Shown piece by piece: positions 8,078 through 17,282 of a DNA stretch of 64,000 nt (positions within the stretch are counted from its first letter, which is position 1; each line of letters starts with the position of its first letter). Origin of the DNA: Phycisphaerales bacterium (GTDB lineage: Bacteria > Planctomycetota > Phycisphaerae > Phycisphaerales > SM1A02); assembly GCA_030748575.1 (NCBI GenBank), contig JASMLR010000002.1, positions 151,939 through 215,938 on the forward strand, written 5' to 3'. The translations under genes and the position numbers were made by a program. The notes under the pieces are model-generated. The model was not told the origin of the DNA. It saw only the letters and a list, made by a program, of their open reading frames with translations, and searched no databases.

Positions 8078-10882
8078 CTACTCGACCGGGCAGTCCTTGT
8101 TCCAGTGCTCCAGCACCAGAATGAGGTCCTGGACATCGACCACGTAGTTGCCGTCCAGGTCCGCGTCGCACAGCACCGGAAGGGGCGGCGAGTTCGGGTC
8201 GCCCGGGTTTGCGTCTTCGCAATTCCCCCAGGCGCCAATCAACGCAGCCAGATCGAAGAAGTCGACGACCAGATCCTTGTTGATGTCGGGCGCGCACACG
8301 AGGCAATCGCCCTCGATGACGGCGTCGCCCCACCAGGGGTCGTACCACGCCTGCGCGTCGCCGCTGATCGCGGTGGGTTCGCAGCACGCAAAGTAGGAGC
8401 CCGTGTGAATGTGCGGGTAGTAGGACTCGAGGATCGACTGCGGCGGACTACCGTCGTAGATGTCGGCATAGGCGTAGATGCTCTGGATGAAGAAGCCGCC
8501 ACCACCCCATTCGGCGACGTTGTTCTCAAACGCGCAGTTCTCAAAGTCGGCCGCTGTGGCGAAGCCCGCGAAGACGGCACCTCCGTACCGCAGCGCACGG
8601 TTCGTTGAGAAGTTGCAGTTCGTGAAGGATGGCTGGCAGCCGATCAGGCCGTGGGGGTAGGGCACCGGATAGCTCGGGGGTGTTCCCGAGTCAACGGTCA
8701 TCATCGAGACGGCGCCACCGACGAGCCCGGTGGAATTCCGCAGGAAGATGGTGTCGGTGAAGACGGGCCTGACAACGTTGACGCCGTTGATGGCGCCGCC
8801 GACCCAGTCACTGATGTTGTCTTCGAAGCGGCAGTTCTCGAAGGTCGGACGGCCGCCGTCGGACATGTGGACTGCGCCGCCCTTGCTGGTCGCGTGGTTC
8901 TCGATGAAGTTCACGTTGCGGAACACCGGGCTGGATGCCTTGAGGTAGACGGCACCGCCGGTGGATCCGCCTCCGCCCGTGATCGTCAGATCCTCGAAGG
9001 TCGTGCCGTCTGTTTCGCCGGCCACGCAGCGGATGAGTTGGTCGGCGCCCTGGCCGTCCAGAATGGTCTGGTCGGCGCCCGCGCCCTTGAACGTGAGGGG
9101 TTTGCCGAGCGGGTTGATGGTCTCGGTGTACGTGCCTGCAGCGAGTTCAATGGTGTCGCCGCTGTTGGCGACCGCAATGGCGTCTGCGATGGCCGTCTCG
9201 CCCGAGTCCATGTCGATCGAAAAGACTTGCGGGACGCCCTGACAGGAGTCCGGGATGTTGTCTCCGTCCACGTCCTCGCAGGTTGGAGCCTCGCAGGCAT
9301 CGACCCACTGCACATACCCGAAGAGGTGGTTCGGAAGGTTGTTGCACAGGTAGGTTGTGCCGGTCAGTTCGGGCTCCGACTGGCCGCCGGAATAGACGCC
9401 GCCACCCTCGCCGGAGTTGCCAGGGCCCACTGCAGCCGATACGTCGTTGTCACGAATCACGCACGAGTCGATCACCGGGCTGGCCGCGTGGCACAGGATT
9501 CCACCGCCGACGCCCAGAGCGCCGTACGGGTTCAGGGCGTCGTAATAGAAGAACTCGCCGGTGCCGCCCTGCAATGTAAAGCCACTGACGACGGTGGTGT
9601 CCGATTCGCCGCTGGTGAACTTGATGACCGAGGACTGGCCCCAGAGGCTCTTGGAGAACGGGTTGTCCGGATCGGTGAGGTCCCTCGGGTCAATAATCGT
9701 CATACCCGGAGCCGGATCGCGGGCGGTCAGTGTGATGGCCTTCCCCTCCAGATCCAGAAACTCAAAGTAGGTGCCCGGGTCGACCTGAATGGTGTCGCCC
9801 GGTCCAGCTGCGTTGATGGCCGCCTGAATCGTCGCAAAGTCGCCGGGGACGTCCCACACGTCTGCGTTCTCATCACACTCGGTGTTGACGCCGCAGTCCA
9901 CGGCGATGCAGTTGTCGCCGCCGTCGGTCCAGGCGCCCCAGATGTTCTTGGAGTGCAGCGGCTGATGTGGCGTGCCGCTCATCGGGTCGGCCGGGGCGTA
10001 GTTCCCACACATCGTGGCTGCGGTAAGCTCGACCGAGGCGCCTTCCGGCGCGCAGATGCCACCGCCCATCAGGCCGGAGACGTTGCTGTCAATCGAGCCG
10101 CCGAAGACATTGACCGTGCCGCCCGGCTCACAATAAATGGCGCCGCCGGCGGCGTTGGCGACGTTGCCTGTGATGGTGCAGTTCACCACCGTGACGGTGG
10201 CGTTGAAGTGGCAGTACACGGCGCCGCCTTCGTCATACGCCTGATTGCCCGTAATCAGGCATTCATAGGCTTCAATGAGGCCGTCTTCTGCCATGTTCCG
10301 CAGTGCGCCCCCGCGGGTGCTGTACACCTCATCGAACGGCGGATAGATGTCCTCTTGCGGGGCAGCCCCACCGGTGATGGTCATGCCGCCGCCGCCCATT
10401 GGGTCGCCGAGCGTCAGTTCCTGCTCCGCGAAATCGAGGCGGACGACCGGAAGGACGGCGCCGTTGATCGGCGAGGTGCCGGAGACGATGCAGTAGTCCG
10501 GCCCGAACGCAGACTTGATGGTGATGGACTCGATGTCTTCCGGAATGAGGATGGTCGCCGTCGCATCCAACTCAGGCGTGTAGGCGACGAGGTCCGGGCT
10601 GCCTGTATCGACCCCCGCGGCGTCGTCCCACTCGATGCAGTCACAGAGGATGATGGTGTCGCCGGTCTGGGCATCTTCCAGCGCCTCAGCGATGGTCTCG
10701 TAGTTGGCATTGGAGCAATCGCCACCGAGCGTGTCCCGTTCCGGCGGAACCGGGGGATCTGCGTCCGGGTCTTCCTCGATGTATTCATCGTTGACGTAGA
10801 GGTCGGCGGCCCAGCCGGCGGGGCTGATCAGCCCGAACATGGCGGCTGCCGAAATCGCTCCTGCCCAGTACACATGTCGCAT
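8078..10882 (-). CDS. Secreted parallel beta-helix protein with C-terminal dockerin repeats
   Basis: The 934-residue protein starts at ATG 10882 (GGAG nine bases upstream) with a signal peptide, MRHVYWAGAISAAAMFGLISP to WAA. Three times it repeats a pectate-lyase-like entry motif: ANYETIAEALEDAQTGDTI, FATIQAAINAAGPGDTI and AIADAIAVANSGDTIELAAG. Each is followed by beta-helix coils with GGAVY, NCTI and GGGI steps typical of polymorphic outer-membrane-like and pectin-lyase folds. The C-terminus has two dockerin-like repeats (DINKDLVVDFFDLAALIGAWG; DADLDGNYVVDVQDLILVLEHW). It is probably exported and attached at the surface. No polysaccharide-lyase catalytic residues could be assigned. A longer frame to 10957 precedes the signal peptide and is rejected. 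Confidence 0.85.
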   Translation of the reverse strand: MRHVYWAGAISAAAMFGLISPAGWAADLYVNDEYIEEDPDADPPVPPERDTLGGDCSNANYETIAEALEDAQTGDTIILCDCIEWDDAAGVDTGSPDLVAYTPELDATATILIPEDIESITIKSAFGPDYCIVSGTSPINGAVLPVVRLDFAEQELTLGDPMGGGGMTITGGAAPQEDIYPPFDEVYSTRGGALRNMAEDGLIEAYECLITGNQAYDEGGAVYCHFNATVTVVNCTITGNVANAAGGAIYCEPGGTVNVFGGSIDSNVSGLMGGGICAPEGASVELTAATMCGNYAPADPMSGTPHQPLHSKNIWGAWTDGGDNCIAVDCGVNTECDENADVWDVPGDFATIQAAINAAGPGDTIQVDPGTYFEFLDLEGKAITLTARDPAPGMTIIDPRDLTDPDNPFSKSLWGQSSVIKFTSGESDTTVVSGFTLQGGTGEFFYYDALNPYGALGVGGGILCHAASPVIDSCVIRDNDVSAAVGPGNSGEGGGVYSGGQSEPELTGTTYLCNNLPNHLFGYVQWVDACEAPTCEDVDGDNIPDSCQGVPQVFSIDMDSGETAIADAIAVANSGDTIELAAGTYTETINPLGKPLTFKGAGADQTILDGQGADQLIRCVAGETDGTTFEDLTITGGGGSTGGAVYLKASSPVFRNVNFIENHATSKGGAVHMSDGGRPTFENCRFEDNISDWVGGAINGVNVVRPVFTDTIFLRNSTGLVGGAVSMMTVDSGTPPSYPVPYPHGLIGCQPSFTNCNFSTNRALRYGGAVFAGFATAADFENCAFENNVAEWGGGGFFIQSIYAYADIYDGSPPQSILESYYPHIHTGSYFACCEPTAISGDAQAWYDPWWGDAVIEGDCLVCAPDINKDLVVDFFDLAALIGAWGNCEDANPGDPNSPPLPVLCDADLDGNYVVDVQDLILVLEHWNKDCPVE

Positions 10883-11100
10883 AGTCACTGTCTCCAAGAA
10901 CCGATATGTGTCCGCCCACCACACGGACGCGACCGCGGCCGAAAGCCGTTCAGGCAACGCGGTCCCGCCGATTGTACCGGCGGAAACGAGGCGTGATTGG
11001 AGGTTTGCGGGGTCGTGGGCGGCTTTTTCAGCCCGCTTTCGCCGGCAGTATCATCGCAGGTGAGGGTGCGACTGGCCGTAGTCCCTCAGAGGAGGCGTGT

Positions 11101-11487
11101 ATGTCTGGGCGATTCTGGAGCGGAATCGGGCTGGCCGCGGTGTGCCTCGTTGTCCTGCTCGCAGGCTGCGCCACCTCCGCCCCCGCCGGGCGGCCCCTCC
11201 AACTGGCGGTCGGCACATCCACGCAGGTGGTGCTTCCAGCCACGGCGGGCACCGGCTACGTCTGGACGGTGAATCGATCCGCGTCCGAGGGCCTGCAGCA
11301 TGTTGAACTGCGTGCGGCGGATGGCAGCAGACCTGCGCCGGATCGGCTGGGTGGGCCCCGGGACGTCATCTGGCACATTGAGGGACGGACGCCGGGCGAT
11401 GCGGTCGTGCAGTTTGAGTACCACCGTCCGTGGGAGGCCGGCGTGGCTCCGGCCAGAACGGCCACGTACCGCGTCACCGTCCGGTGA
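11101..11487 (+). CDS. Chagasin-like (I42) protease-inhibitor lipoprotein
   Basis: The 128-residue protein starts at ATG 11101 behind AGAGGAGG. It has a lipoprotein signal with lipobox LLAGC (Cys 23). The mature part matches the chagasin/I42 family of cysteine-peptidase inhibitors: ATAGTGYVW corresponds to the NPTTGYxW loop, and GGPRDVIWHIEG plus FEYHRPWE match the other two inhibitory loops. It may protect the cell from papain-like proteases in the envelope or the environment. No papain-like protease is nearby. The first loop is degenerate (no NPTT), so activity is uncertain. Confidence 0.8.
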   Translation: MSGRFWSGIGLAAVCLVVLLAGCATSAPAGRPLQLAVGTSTQVVLPATAGTGYVWTVNRSASEGLQHVELRAADGSRPAPDRLGGPRDVIWHIEGRTPGDAVVQFEYHRPWEAGVAPARTATYRVTVR

Positions 11488-11531
11488 ACAGATATGAGGC
11501 GCCGGCGAGGTATACTGCTCGGCTTGATCCA

Positions 11532-12671
11532 ATGCCGGCAGACTCCATGACCAAGCCCGATACCACCACCAATTCCGCTGACGCGACGCCTGCGGCGGCC
11601 GCTGCCCCGACGCCGAGTCCCGACGTGCTCCGCAGATGGCTGCGGGACATGATGCTGATTCGAGAGTTCGAGGTTCGGTGCATGCAGGCCTACCAGAACA
11701 AGCTGGCAGGCGGGTTTCTGCATGTGTACAACGGTCAGGAGGCGATCGCCGTGGGCTGCGTGGCAGCCATGCGGCCTGATGACCCGATTGTCACGGCCTA
11801 CCGCGACCACGGGCACGCCCTGGCGCGGGGCATGTCTCCTGAGGTCGGCATGGCGGAGCTCTTCGGCCGCATCGGCGGCTGCGCCAAGGGGAAGGGCGGT
11901 TCGATGCACTTCTTCGACGTCGACCACCACATGTACGGGGGCCACGGCATCGTCGGCGCGCAGATCCCACTGGGTGCCGGGCTGGCATTCGCCACCAAGT
12001 ACCGCCAGGAAGTCATGGAGGGAACCCGCAGCAGCAGGGTGACCATGGCCTTCATGGGCGACGGTGCGTTGAATCAGGGGGCGGTCCACGAGGCCATGAA
12101 CCTCGCCGCCGTGCTGGACCTGCCAGTGATCTTCATCGTCGAGAACAACCTCTATGCCATGGGGACGGCGATTGAACGATGTACGGCGGCAGGTGCCCAC
12201 ATCACCGAGCGAGCCAAAGCCTTCGATATGGATTCCGCGGTCATTGAAGCCATGGACGTTCTGGACGTCTATCGGGACATGAAGCCCATTGTGGAGCGGT
12301 GCCGGGAAACGTCCCGTCCGTGTTTCGTTGAAATGCGGTGCTACCGCTTCAAGGGCCACTCGATGTCCGATCCTCGCAAGTATCGCACCCACGAAGAGGA
12401 AGAGCGGTGGGAGACGCACGACCCGATCGAGCGGCTCGCCGCCCATCTGGTTGATCAGGATCAGTTGACCGGGGAGGCCTTCAAGGCGATGGGCAAGGAG
12501 GTTCGCGCCGAGATCCGCGCCGCGGTCAAGGCGGCCGAGGCGTCGCCCCCGCCCGGTCTCGACGAGCTCTATCACGATGTCTACACCGACACGTGGGGTC
12601 CCTACACAGGCACGTCGGTGCCACCGTTCATGCGGCGGCGCAGCAGTGACCGGGGGCCGCAGGATGTCTGA
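11532..12671 (+). CDS. pdhA: Pyruvate dehydrogenase E1 component, alpha subunit
   Basis: The 379-residue protein is the thiamine-pyrophosphate subunit of a heterotetrameric 2-oxo acid dehydrogenase E1. Visible are LIREFEVRCMQAYQ, GFLHVYNGQEAIAVG, KGKGGSMHFF and the TPP/Mg motif GDGALNQG ... IVENN. The phospho-loop region YRFKGHSMSDPRKYR is typical of PDH E1alpha. About 30 Ala/Pro/Thr-rich residues precede the fold. ATG 11532 or ATG 11547 may be the start, and neither has a strong ribosome site. The frame overlaps the E1beta start by eight bases, and E2 follows, so the three subunits are made together. Confidence 0.92.
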   Translation: MPADSMTKPDTTTNSADATPAAAAAPTPSPDVLRRWLRDMMLIREFEVRCMQAYQNKLAGGFLHVYNGQEAIAVGCVAAMRPDDPIVTAYRDHGHALARGMSPEVGMAELFGRIGGCAKGKGGSMHFFDVDHHMYGGHGIVGAQIPLGAGLAFATKYRQEVMEGTRSSRVTMAFMGDGALNQGAVHEAMNLAAVLDLPVIFIVENNLYAMGTAIERCTAAGAHITERAKAFDMDSAVIEAMDVLDVYRDMKPIVERCRETSRPCFVEMRCYRFKGHSMSDPRKYRTHEEEERWETHDPIERLAAHLVDQDQLTGEAFKAMGKEVRAEIRAAVKAAEASPPPGLDELYHDVYTDTWGPYTGTSVPPFMRRRSSDRGPQDV

Positions 12672-13644
12672 GATTTCCTTTCGAGATGCGCTCCGCGATG
12701 CGATGAGCGAGGAAATGCGGCGTGATGACCGCGTGTTCCTCGTTGGCGAAGAGGTTGCCCAATACGACGGCGCCTACAAGGTCAGCAAGGGCATGCTTGA
12801 GGAGTTCGGTCCCAAGCGGATCATCGACATGCCGATCTCCGAGAGCGGGTTTGCAGGCATGGGGATCGGCGCCGCGATGATGGGGCTTCGACCCATCGTC
12901 GAGTTCATGTCCTGGTCCTTCAGCCTGGTCGCCGCCGACCCGATTCTCAACAACGCGCCGAAGATGCTCTACATGAGTGGAGGCCAACTCGGCTGCCCGA
13001 TCGTGTTCCGAGGCAACGACGGCGCCGGCGGCCAATTGGGATCCACCCATTCCTGGTGTGTCGAGTCGCTGTACGCCAACGTCCCCGGCCTCAAAATGGT
13101 GATCCCCGCCTTTCCCGCGGATGCCAAAGGGCTGTTGACGGCGTCCATTCGAGATGACAACCCGGTGTTCTGCCTTGAGAGCGAGCGGATGCTCTCCCTG
13201 ACCGGCGACGTGCCCGAAGGCGAGCACGTCGTTCCGATCGGAAAGGCGGCCATTGTGCGACCCGGCACCGACTGCACGGTCGTCGCCTTCGGACGGGCCG
13301 TCCACTTTGTCCTGGAAGCCGCCGCTGAACTTGAGAAGTCGGGCCTCTCGGTGGAAGTCATCGACGGCCGATCGATCAAGCCGCTGGATATCGACACCAT
13401 CGCAGCGTCCGTGCGCCGAACCAACTGCTGCGTGGTCGTGGACCAGTCATGGTCGTTCGCGTCCGTCGGGTCTGAGGTTGCGGCCGAGATCCATCGCGTG
13501 TGCTTCGACGATCTGGACAATCATGTGCATCGAGTCCACAGCGACGATGTGCCGGCGCCCTACGCGTGGAATCTCGAACAGGAAATGCTGCCCAACGCCC
13601 GCAAGATCTGTGAGGCGGTGCGCAGCGTCACCTACACCGCTTGA
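12664..13644 (+). CDS. pdhB: Pyruvate dehydrogenase E1 component, beta subunit
   Basis: The 326-residue protein begins MSEISFRDALRDAMSEEM and continues with DRVFLVGEEVAQYDGAYKV, the TPP-contact beginning of E1beta. GFAGMGIGAAMMGLRPIVEFM and the C-terminal transketolase domain (VEVIDGRSIKPLDIDTI) are conserved. It pairs with the alpha subunit to decarboxylate pyruvate and reductively acetylate the E2 lipoyl arm. Start ATG 12664 lies inside the last codons of pdhA. A longer frame from 12577 is antisense-free but unrelated to the family. Confidence 0.93.
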   Translation: MSEISFRDALRDAMSEEMRRDDRVFLVGEEVAQYDGAYKVSKGMLEEFGPKRIIDMPISESGFAGMGIGAAMMGLRPIVEFMSWSFSLVAADPILNNAPKMLYMSGGQLGCPIVFRGNDGAGGQLGSTHSWCVESLYANVPGLKMVIPAFPADAKGLLTASIRDDNPVFCLESERMLSLTGDVPEGEHVVPIGKAAIVRPGTDCTVVAFGRAVHFVLEAAAELEKSGLSVEVIDGRSIKPLDIDTIAASVRRTNCCVVVDQSWSFASVGSEVAAEIHRVCFDDLDNHVHRVHSDDVPAPYAWNLEQEMLPNARKICEAVRSVTYTA

Positions 13645-13681
13645 GTCCCTTCGGGACTGCCTGAAAGGGGCCGAGCACGCC

Positions 13682-15001
13682 ATGCCCATCGAAATCACCA
13701 TGCCGCGACTCTCCGACACCATGGAGAAGGGGACCATCATCAAGTGGCATGTTGCTGAAGGGGACGAGGTGACGGCCGGGGATGTGCTCGCCGATGTCGA
13801 GACGGACAAGGCGACGATGGAGATGCAGGCATTCGACGACGGGAACGTGACGCACATTGCCGTGGACGAGGGACAGGCCGTCGACGTTGGGACCGTCGTT
13901 GCCGTGCTGGCCGAGGAGGATGAAGAGGTGCCGCCGCCTGCTGCTGCGGCTCCCCCGACCGAAGCGACCGAGCCGGCCACAGCAGCCGAGCCGGCCACAG
14001 CAGCCGAGCCGGCCCCAGCCAGATCGTCCTCGCAACGGAAGGTCACACCCGTGGCTCGCAGGCTGGCCGAATCCCACGGCGTTGATCTCTCCACCCTGGA
14101 GGGTTCCGGCCCGGGCGGCAGAATTGTCAAGCGGGATGTGCTCACCGCTGCCGCGGCGGGCGACGAAATGCGTGCAGCGGTGCCGCCCTCTGCCGCCGCG
14201 ACAGCCCCGCCAGCGGAACCTGCGCCCGTCGTGGTTGACCAGTCCACCATGCCGGTCCCGGCCACGCCCGTGCACCCGTCGCAGCCCGCGCCGCTCGCCG
14301 CGAGTGATCGCCGCGAGCCCGTGAGCAGCATGCGGCAGACCATCGCGCGGCGGCTGGTCGAGTCAAAGCAGGAGATCCCGCACTACCAGGTGTCCATGGT
14401 CATGGAGATGGACGCCATCGTGGAGCTTCGGAAGCAACTGAATGGAGAACTCTCCGAGCAGGGCGTGAAGTTGTCCGTCAACGATCTGCTGGTTCGAGCC
14501 TGCGCCATTGCGATGCACCGCAATCCCCTCATGAACGCGTCCTGGGATGGCGATGCCATCATCTATCACAGCGAGGTGAACATCGGTGTTGCGGTGGCAC
14601 TTCCGGAGTCGCGGGGCGGGGGTCTGGTTGTGCCGGTGATTCGCGGCGCAGACACAAAGAGCCTGCGGGCCATTTCGGCCGAGACGCGGGCGTTGTCGGA
14701 GAAGGCCCGCACACGTGGCCTGTCCGTCGAGGACATGGAAGGCGCCACGTTCACCATTTCAAATCTGGGTATGTTCGGCGTGGACGCCTTCACGGCCATC
14801 ATCAATCCGCCGAACAGTGCCATCCTCGCGGTGGGGGCCTGCCTGCAGAAGCCGGTGGTCCGGGCGGGAGAACTCACCGTGGGCTGGGAAATGAACGCAA
14901 CGCTCAGCAACGACCACCGCGTGGTCGATGGGGCGACGGCCGCCAGATGGCTCGGCACGCTGAAGGAACTGATCGAGCATCCCGCTGGCATCCTCGTCTA
15001 G
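13682..15001 (+). CDS. pdhC: Pyruvate dehydrogenase E2, dihydrolipoamide acetyltransferase
   Basis: The 439-residue protein has one N-terminal lipoyl domain (residues 1-80) with the lipoylated Lys 43 in ETDKATME. An Ala/Pro/Glu-rich linker with an 18-base DNA duplication follows, then an E3/E1-binding domain (VTPVARRLAESHGVDLSTL) and a second flexible linker. The C-terminal catalytic acyltransferase domain carries the active-site motif NDHRVVDG. It transfers acetyl groups to CoA. No E3 (lpd) gene lies in the window, so E3 must be encoded elsewhere and may be shared with the 2-oxoglutarate complex. Start ATG 13682. Confidence 0.93.
   Translation: MPIEITMPRLSDTMEKGTIIKWHVAEGDEVTAGDVLADVETDKATMEMQAFDDGNVTHIAVDEGQAVDVGTVVAVLAEEDEEVPPPAAAAPPTEATEPATAAEPATAAEPAPARSSSQRKVTPVARRLAESHGVDLSTLEGSGPGGRIVKRDVLTAAAAGDEMRAAVPPSAAATAPPAEPAPVVVDQSTMPVPATPVHPSQPAPLAASDRREPVSSMRQTIARRLVESKQEIPHYQVSMVMEMDAIVELRKQLNGELSEQGVKLSVNDLLVRACAIAMHRNPLMNASWDGDAIIYHSEVNIGVAVALPESRGGGLVVPVIRGADTKSLRAISAETRALSEKARTRGLSVEDMEGATFTISNLGMFGVDAFTAIINPPNSAILAVGACLQKPVVRAGELTVGWEMNATLSNDHRVVDGATAARWLGTLKELIEHPAGILV
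13970..14020 (+). repeat. 18-base in-frame tandem duplication in pdhC linker
   Basis: GAGCCGGCCACAGCAGCC occurs at 13970-13987 and 13988-14005, then a partial diverged third copy. It encodes EPATAA units in the flexible linker after the lipoyl domain and keeps the frame. Confidence 0.85.
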
Positions 15002-15025
15002 CGAGGGCGGAGTTCGCGAGCCCGG

Positions 15026-16855
15026 TCAACTCGTTCCGGCGAGGTGCCGCATGGTGGCGACGAACGTTCGGCTGGTCGTCTTCAGGATCATCATGGTGGC
15101 CAGACTCCAGATCACGGCGGAGAGCACGCCGCCGGCGAGCAATGCCCACTGCAGGGTTTCCGGGGCCGGGAAACTGGCAACCAGATCTGCGTCCAGCGCG
15201 AGCACGACCCCGGCGAGCGGGCAGAGCGAACCTCCCCAGACGCCGATCCAACCCAGGTCCGTCAACGCCGTGACGCATGGCACGAGAATGCCGGCGAGCA
15301 GCACGGCAATCGTCAGGGTCATGACGGCCGCGGTCGTCGACCGGCGGCTCCGGAGGGACCAGTGCAGTCCAAGCCCGATGCAGAAGGCGGTGAAGGGGAC
15401 AATCCACAACACGATGCCGAGTGCCCCGCCCCAGTTGGCCAATGGGACATCGATGCCGGCCGGGCCGGCCACCGGCCCCCAGGTGCTGCCGGGATCGGCG
15501 CTGAGGACCAACGTTGCCACCGCGGCGGCTGTCATGGCCGGCGGGGCGATGGCGGGCGCGAGGAGGCGAGCAATTCCTGCGAGGTGGCCGCGGAGGTAGG
15601 GCGTGGGTTGAATGGGCGTGGTGAGCAGCAGGTCCAGGGTGCCCTGCTCGCGGTCACGAGTCACGATCTGGGCCGAGGTCATCGAGGCCGCCAGCACCAG
15701 CACGCCGACCTGCACCGCCAGAAGACCGGTGAGCAGCGGGCGGCCGAGCCCGCGGTCGATCACGTCGCCTCCAATCATGGACAGGACCACCGCAGCGGCC
15801 GTGATGCCGAGCACGGCCCAGCCCCACCGCAGCAGGGCGTCCCAACGCTGTCTCGGCCTGCCCGTTGAGGCCCGCCACGCGATGGGGTTGAGCCCGATGG
15901 GGCGGGCGGCTCTGGTGCCGGTGGCCGCGCCGCGGCGGCCGCCGCCTGCCAGCGGCCCGATCAATCGCACCCGGAGGGTTGCCCAGAGCACCATGACGAA
16001 GGCAGCCCCGAAGCTGACCGCGGCAAAGGCGGCCACGGGGTGCCCAAGCCAGAACCCGGCAAAGCCGTGCAGGGAGGCGTCGGCCACATACTGGCTGGGC
16101 CGCAGCACCGTCTGCAGCGCAAGGAAGGGATTGAGGGGTGTGGCCCACGTGGTTGAGGTTGCGGCGGCCTCGCCTGGAATCGGGACCCGAATGGCTGCGT
16201 CGAGCACCCATGTGACGATCAGCATGAACAGGACGCCCGTGCCAAACACCAGGGTGGCCCGCTTCCCTCCCGTGCGGGTCGCTGACAGCAGGACGGCGGC
16301 GGCGCCGACGACGACCGCTGTGCAGGCAGCGATGGCTGCGGCGAGCAGCACGGACTGCGGTCCGATGCCGCCAAAGACCTGAAGGATCAGGAGGATGGGC
16401 AAGGCCGCCGCGATGAGCATCACAACCAGGCACACCCGCCCGAGCAGATTGCCAAGCACGATGCCAGCCGACGACAGGGGTGTGGTGAGCAGGAGGTCCC
16501 AGGTTCGGGGTGAGGCCTCCTGCTCAATGGCTCCGGCCATGAACACAGGCGTCAGCAGGCAGATGGCGGCGACTTCAAGGATTGCCACGATCTCAAACAC
16601 GCCCGCCGCGGCGGTCGCCAGCCCGCGGAGGGACACCTGCCCGCCCAGGCTGGTGGCGACCAGCATCCCGATCGCCGCGACCCCGGACAGGATGGCCAGA
16701 TAGATGACACGAATGGTCTGGTGCCGCGACCGCCGGGACGCCGTGGTGACGATCCGCTCAAAGAGTGGCCGGATGTGAGTCTGGGTGGCCGGCTTCCAGC
16801 CCGATGGGCCGGCAGGAGAGGTGGAGGGGGGCCCAGCCGTCGTGTCCGCAGGCAT
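15026..16855 (-). CDS. ABC-2 type permease-like membrane protein with duplicated core
   Basis: The 609-residue protein has about a dozen hydrophobic segments. The motif LLLTTP appears twice in the same context, EASPRTWDLLLTTP (near residue 121) and REQGTLDLLLTTP (near 408). This is the E-x-x-x-G-T-x-E/D-L-L-L-T-x-P signature of ABC-2 permeases such as those of multidrug and Gld-type exporters. The gene therefore looks like a fusion of two permease units. GGAG five bases before ATG 16855 favours that start over ATG 16894. No ATPase gene is adjacent, so its partner must lie elsewhere. Substrate unknown. Confidence 0.75.
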   Translation of the reverse strand: MPADTTAGPPSTSPAGPSGWKPATQTHIRPLFERIVTTASRRSRHQTIRVIYLAILSGVAAIGMLVATSLGGQVSLRGLATAAAGVFEIVAILEVAAICLLTPVFMAGAIEQEASPRTWDLLLTTPLSSAGIVLGNLLGRVCLVVMLIAAALPILLILQVFGGIGPQSVLLAAAIAACTAVVVGAAAVLLSATRTGGKRATLVFGTGVLFMLIVTWVLDAAIRVPIPGEAAATSTTWATPLNPFLALQTVLRPSQYVADASLHGFAGFWLGHPVAAFAAVSFGAAFVMVLWATLRVRLIGPLAGGGRRGAATGTRAARPIGLNPIAWRASTGRPRQRWDALLRWGWAVLGITAAAVVLSMIGGDVIDRGLGRPLLTGLLAVQVGVLVLAASMTSAQIVTRDREQGTLDLLLTTPIQPTPYLRGHLAGIARLLAPAIAPPAMTAAAVATLVLSADPGSTWGPVAGPAGIDVPLANWGGALGIVLWIVPFTAFCIGLGLHWSLRSRRSTTAAVMTLTIAVLLAGILVPCVTALTDLGWIGVWGGSLCPLAGVVLALDADLVASFPAPETLQWALLAGGVLSAVIWSLATMMILKTTSRTFVATMRHLAGTS

Positions 16856-16860
16856 ATCGA

Positions 16861-16865
16861 CTCCT
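16861..16865 (-). promoter_or_regulatory. Shine-Dalgarno site of the ABC-2 permease
   Basis: AGGAG on the minus strand, five bases before ATG 16855, decides the start of the permease gene. Confidence 0.6.
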
Positions 16866-17154
16866 GAAGGGTCGGTTTCGGTCAACGGGGCCACGCGTGC
16901 CGTGTGCTATCATGGCCGACTTGAACAATACACGGGAATCGGGCGTCGCAACGTCGCAATGCCCGGACCCGATTTGACGGCTGGCCACGACACGGGCTGG
17001 ACCGATTTCTCGGCCAACGGGCCGACACCCGACTTCGGGTGATAGAACTGCGTTGCTTTGCAGGGGCCATGGCAGGCCCTTCGCGTGGTCCGGGGATATT
17101 CGTGAGACGCGTGTGTTGCACGCGCGGCCCACCTTGTCGGCCCGATCCGAGGGC

Positions 17155-17266
17155 CATCGGTTCACTCTGCCCCACCTGCGTGCAGGGTCTGGAGGGGCTT
17201 GGGTTCCTCCCCGTGTCACATCTCGCGCGCGGTGCGCCCGCGCCGCGTGAGGGCCTCCAGCCGATG
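17155..17266 (+). promoter_or_regulatory. Predicted structured leader of rny
   Basis: The 427 bases between the permease and rny starts hold no gene. The last part can fold: CATCGG (17155-17160) with CCGATG (17261-17266), and CTGGAGG (17189-17195) with CCTCCAG (17254-17260). The two right-hand arms are adjacent, which leaves a 28-base side loop on the left. Inside, CGCGG/CCGCG and TCAC/GTGA add further pairs. The GGGAGGG ribosome site of rny follows directly. A cis-regulatory role is inference. Confidence 0.45.
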
Positions 17267-17282
17267 CTGGGAGGGCGTGCAG

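Noticed and set aside
7735-8387. Minus-strand open frames with WQDSNLQP and LEPATFGF across the tRNA
   Set aside because: These peptides are the well-known false translations of a tRNA antisense strand and do not indicate a protein.
13447-14343. Minus-strand frame over pdhB and pdhC with Ala/Ser-rich sequence
   Set aside because: It is a shadow of the real coding strand at high GC, with no domain or ribosome site.
16395-16703. Plus-strand small frames over the permease gene
   Set aside because: They mirror the membrane protein on the other strand and lack any signature.
17040-17280. 6S, SRP or RNase P RNA in the rny leader
   Set aside because: None of the conserved core sequences of these RNAs is present, although the region can fold.
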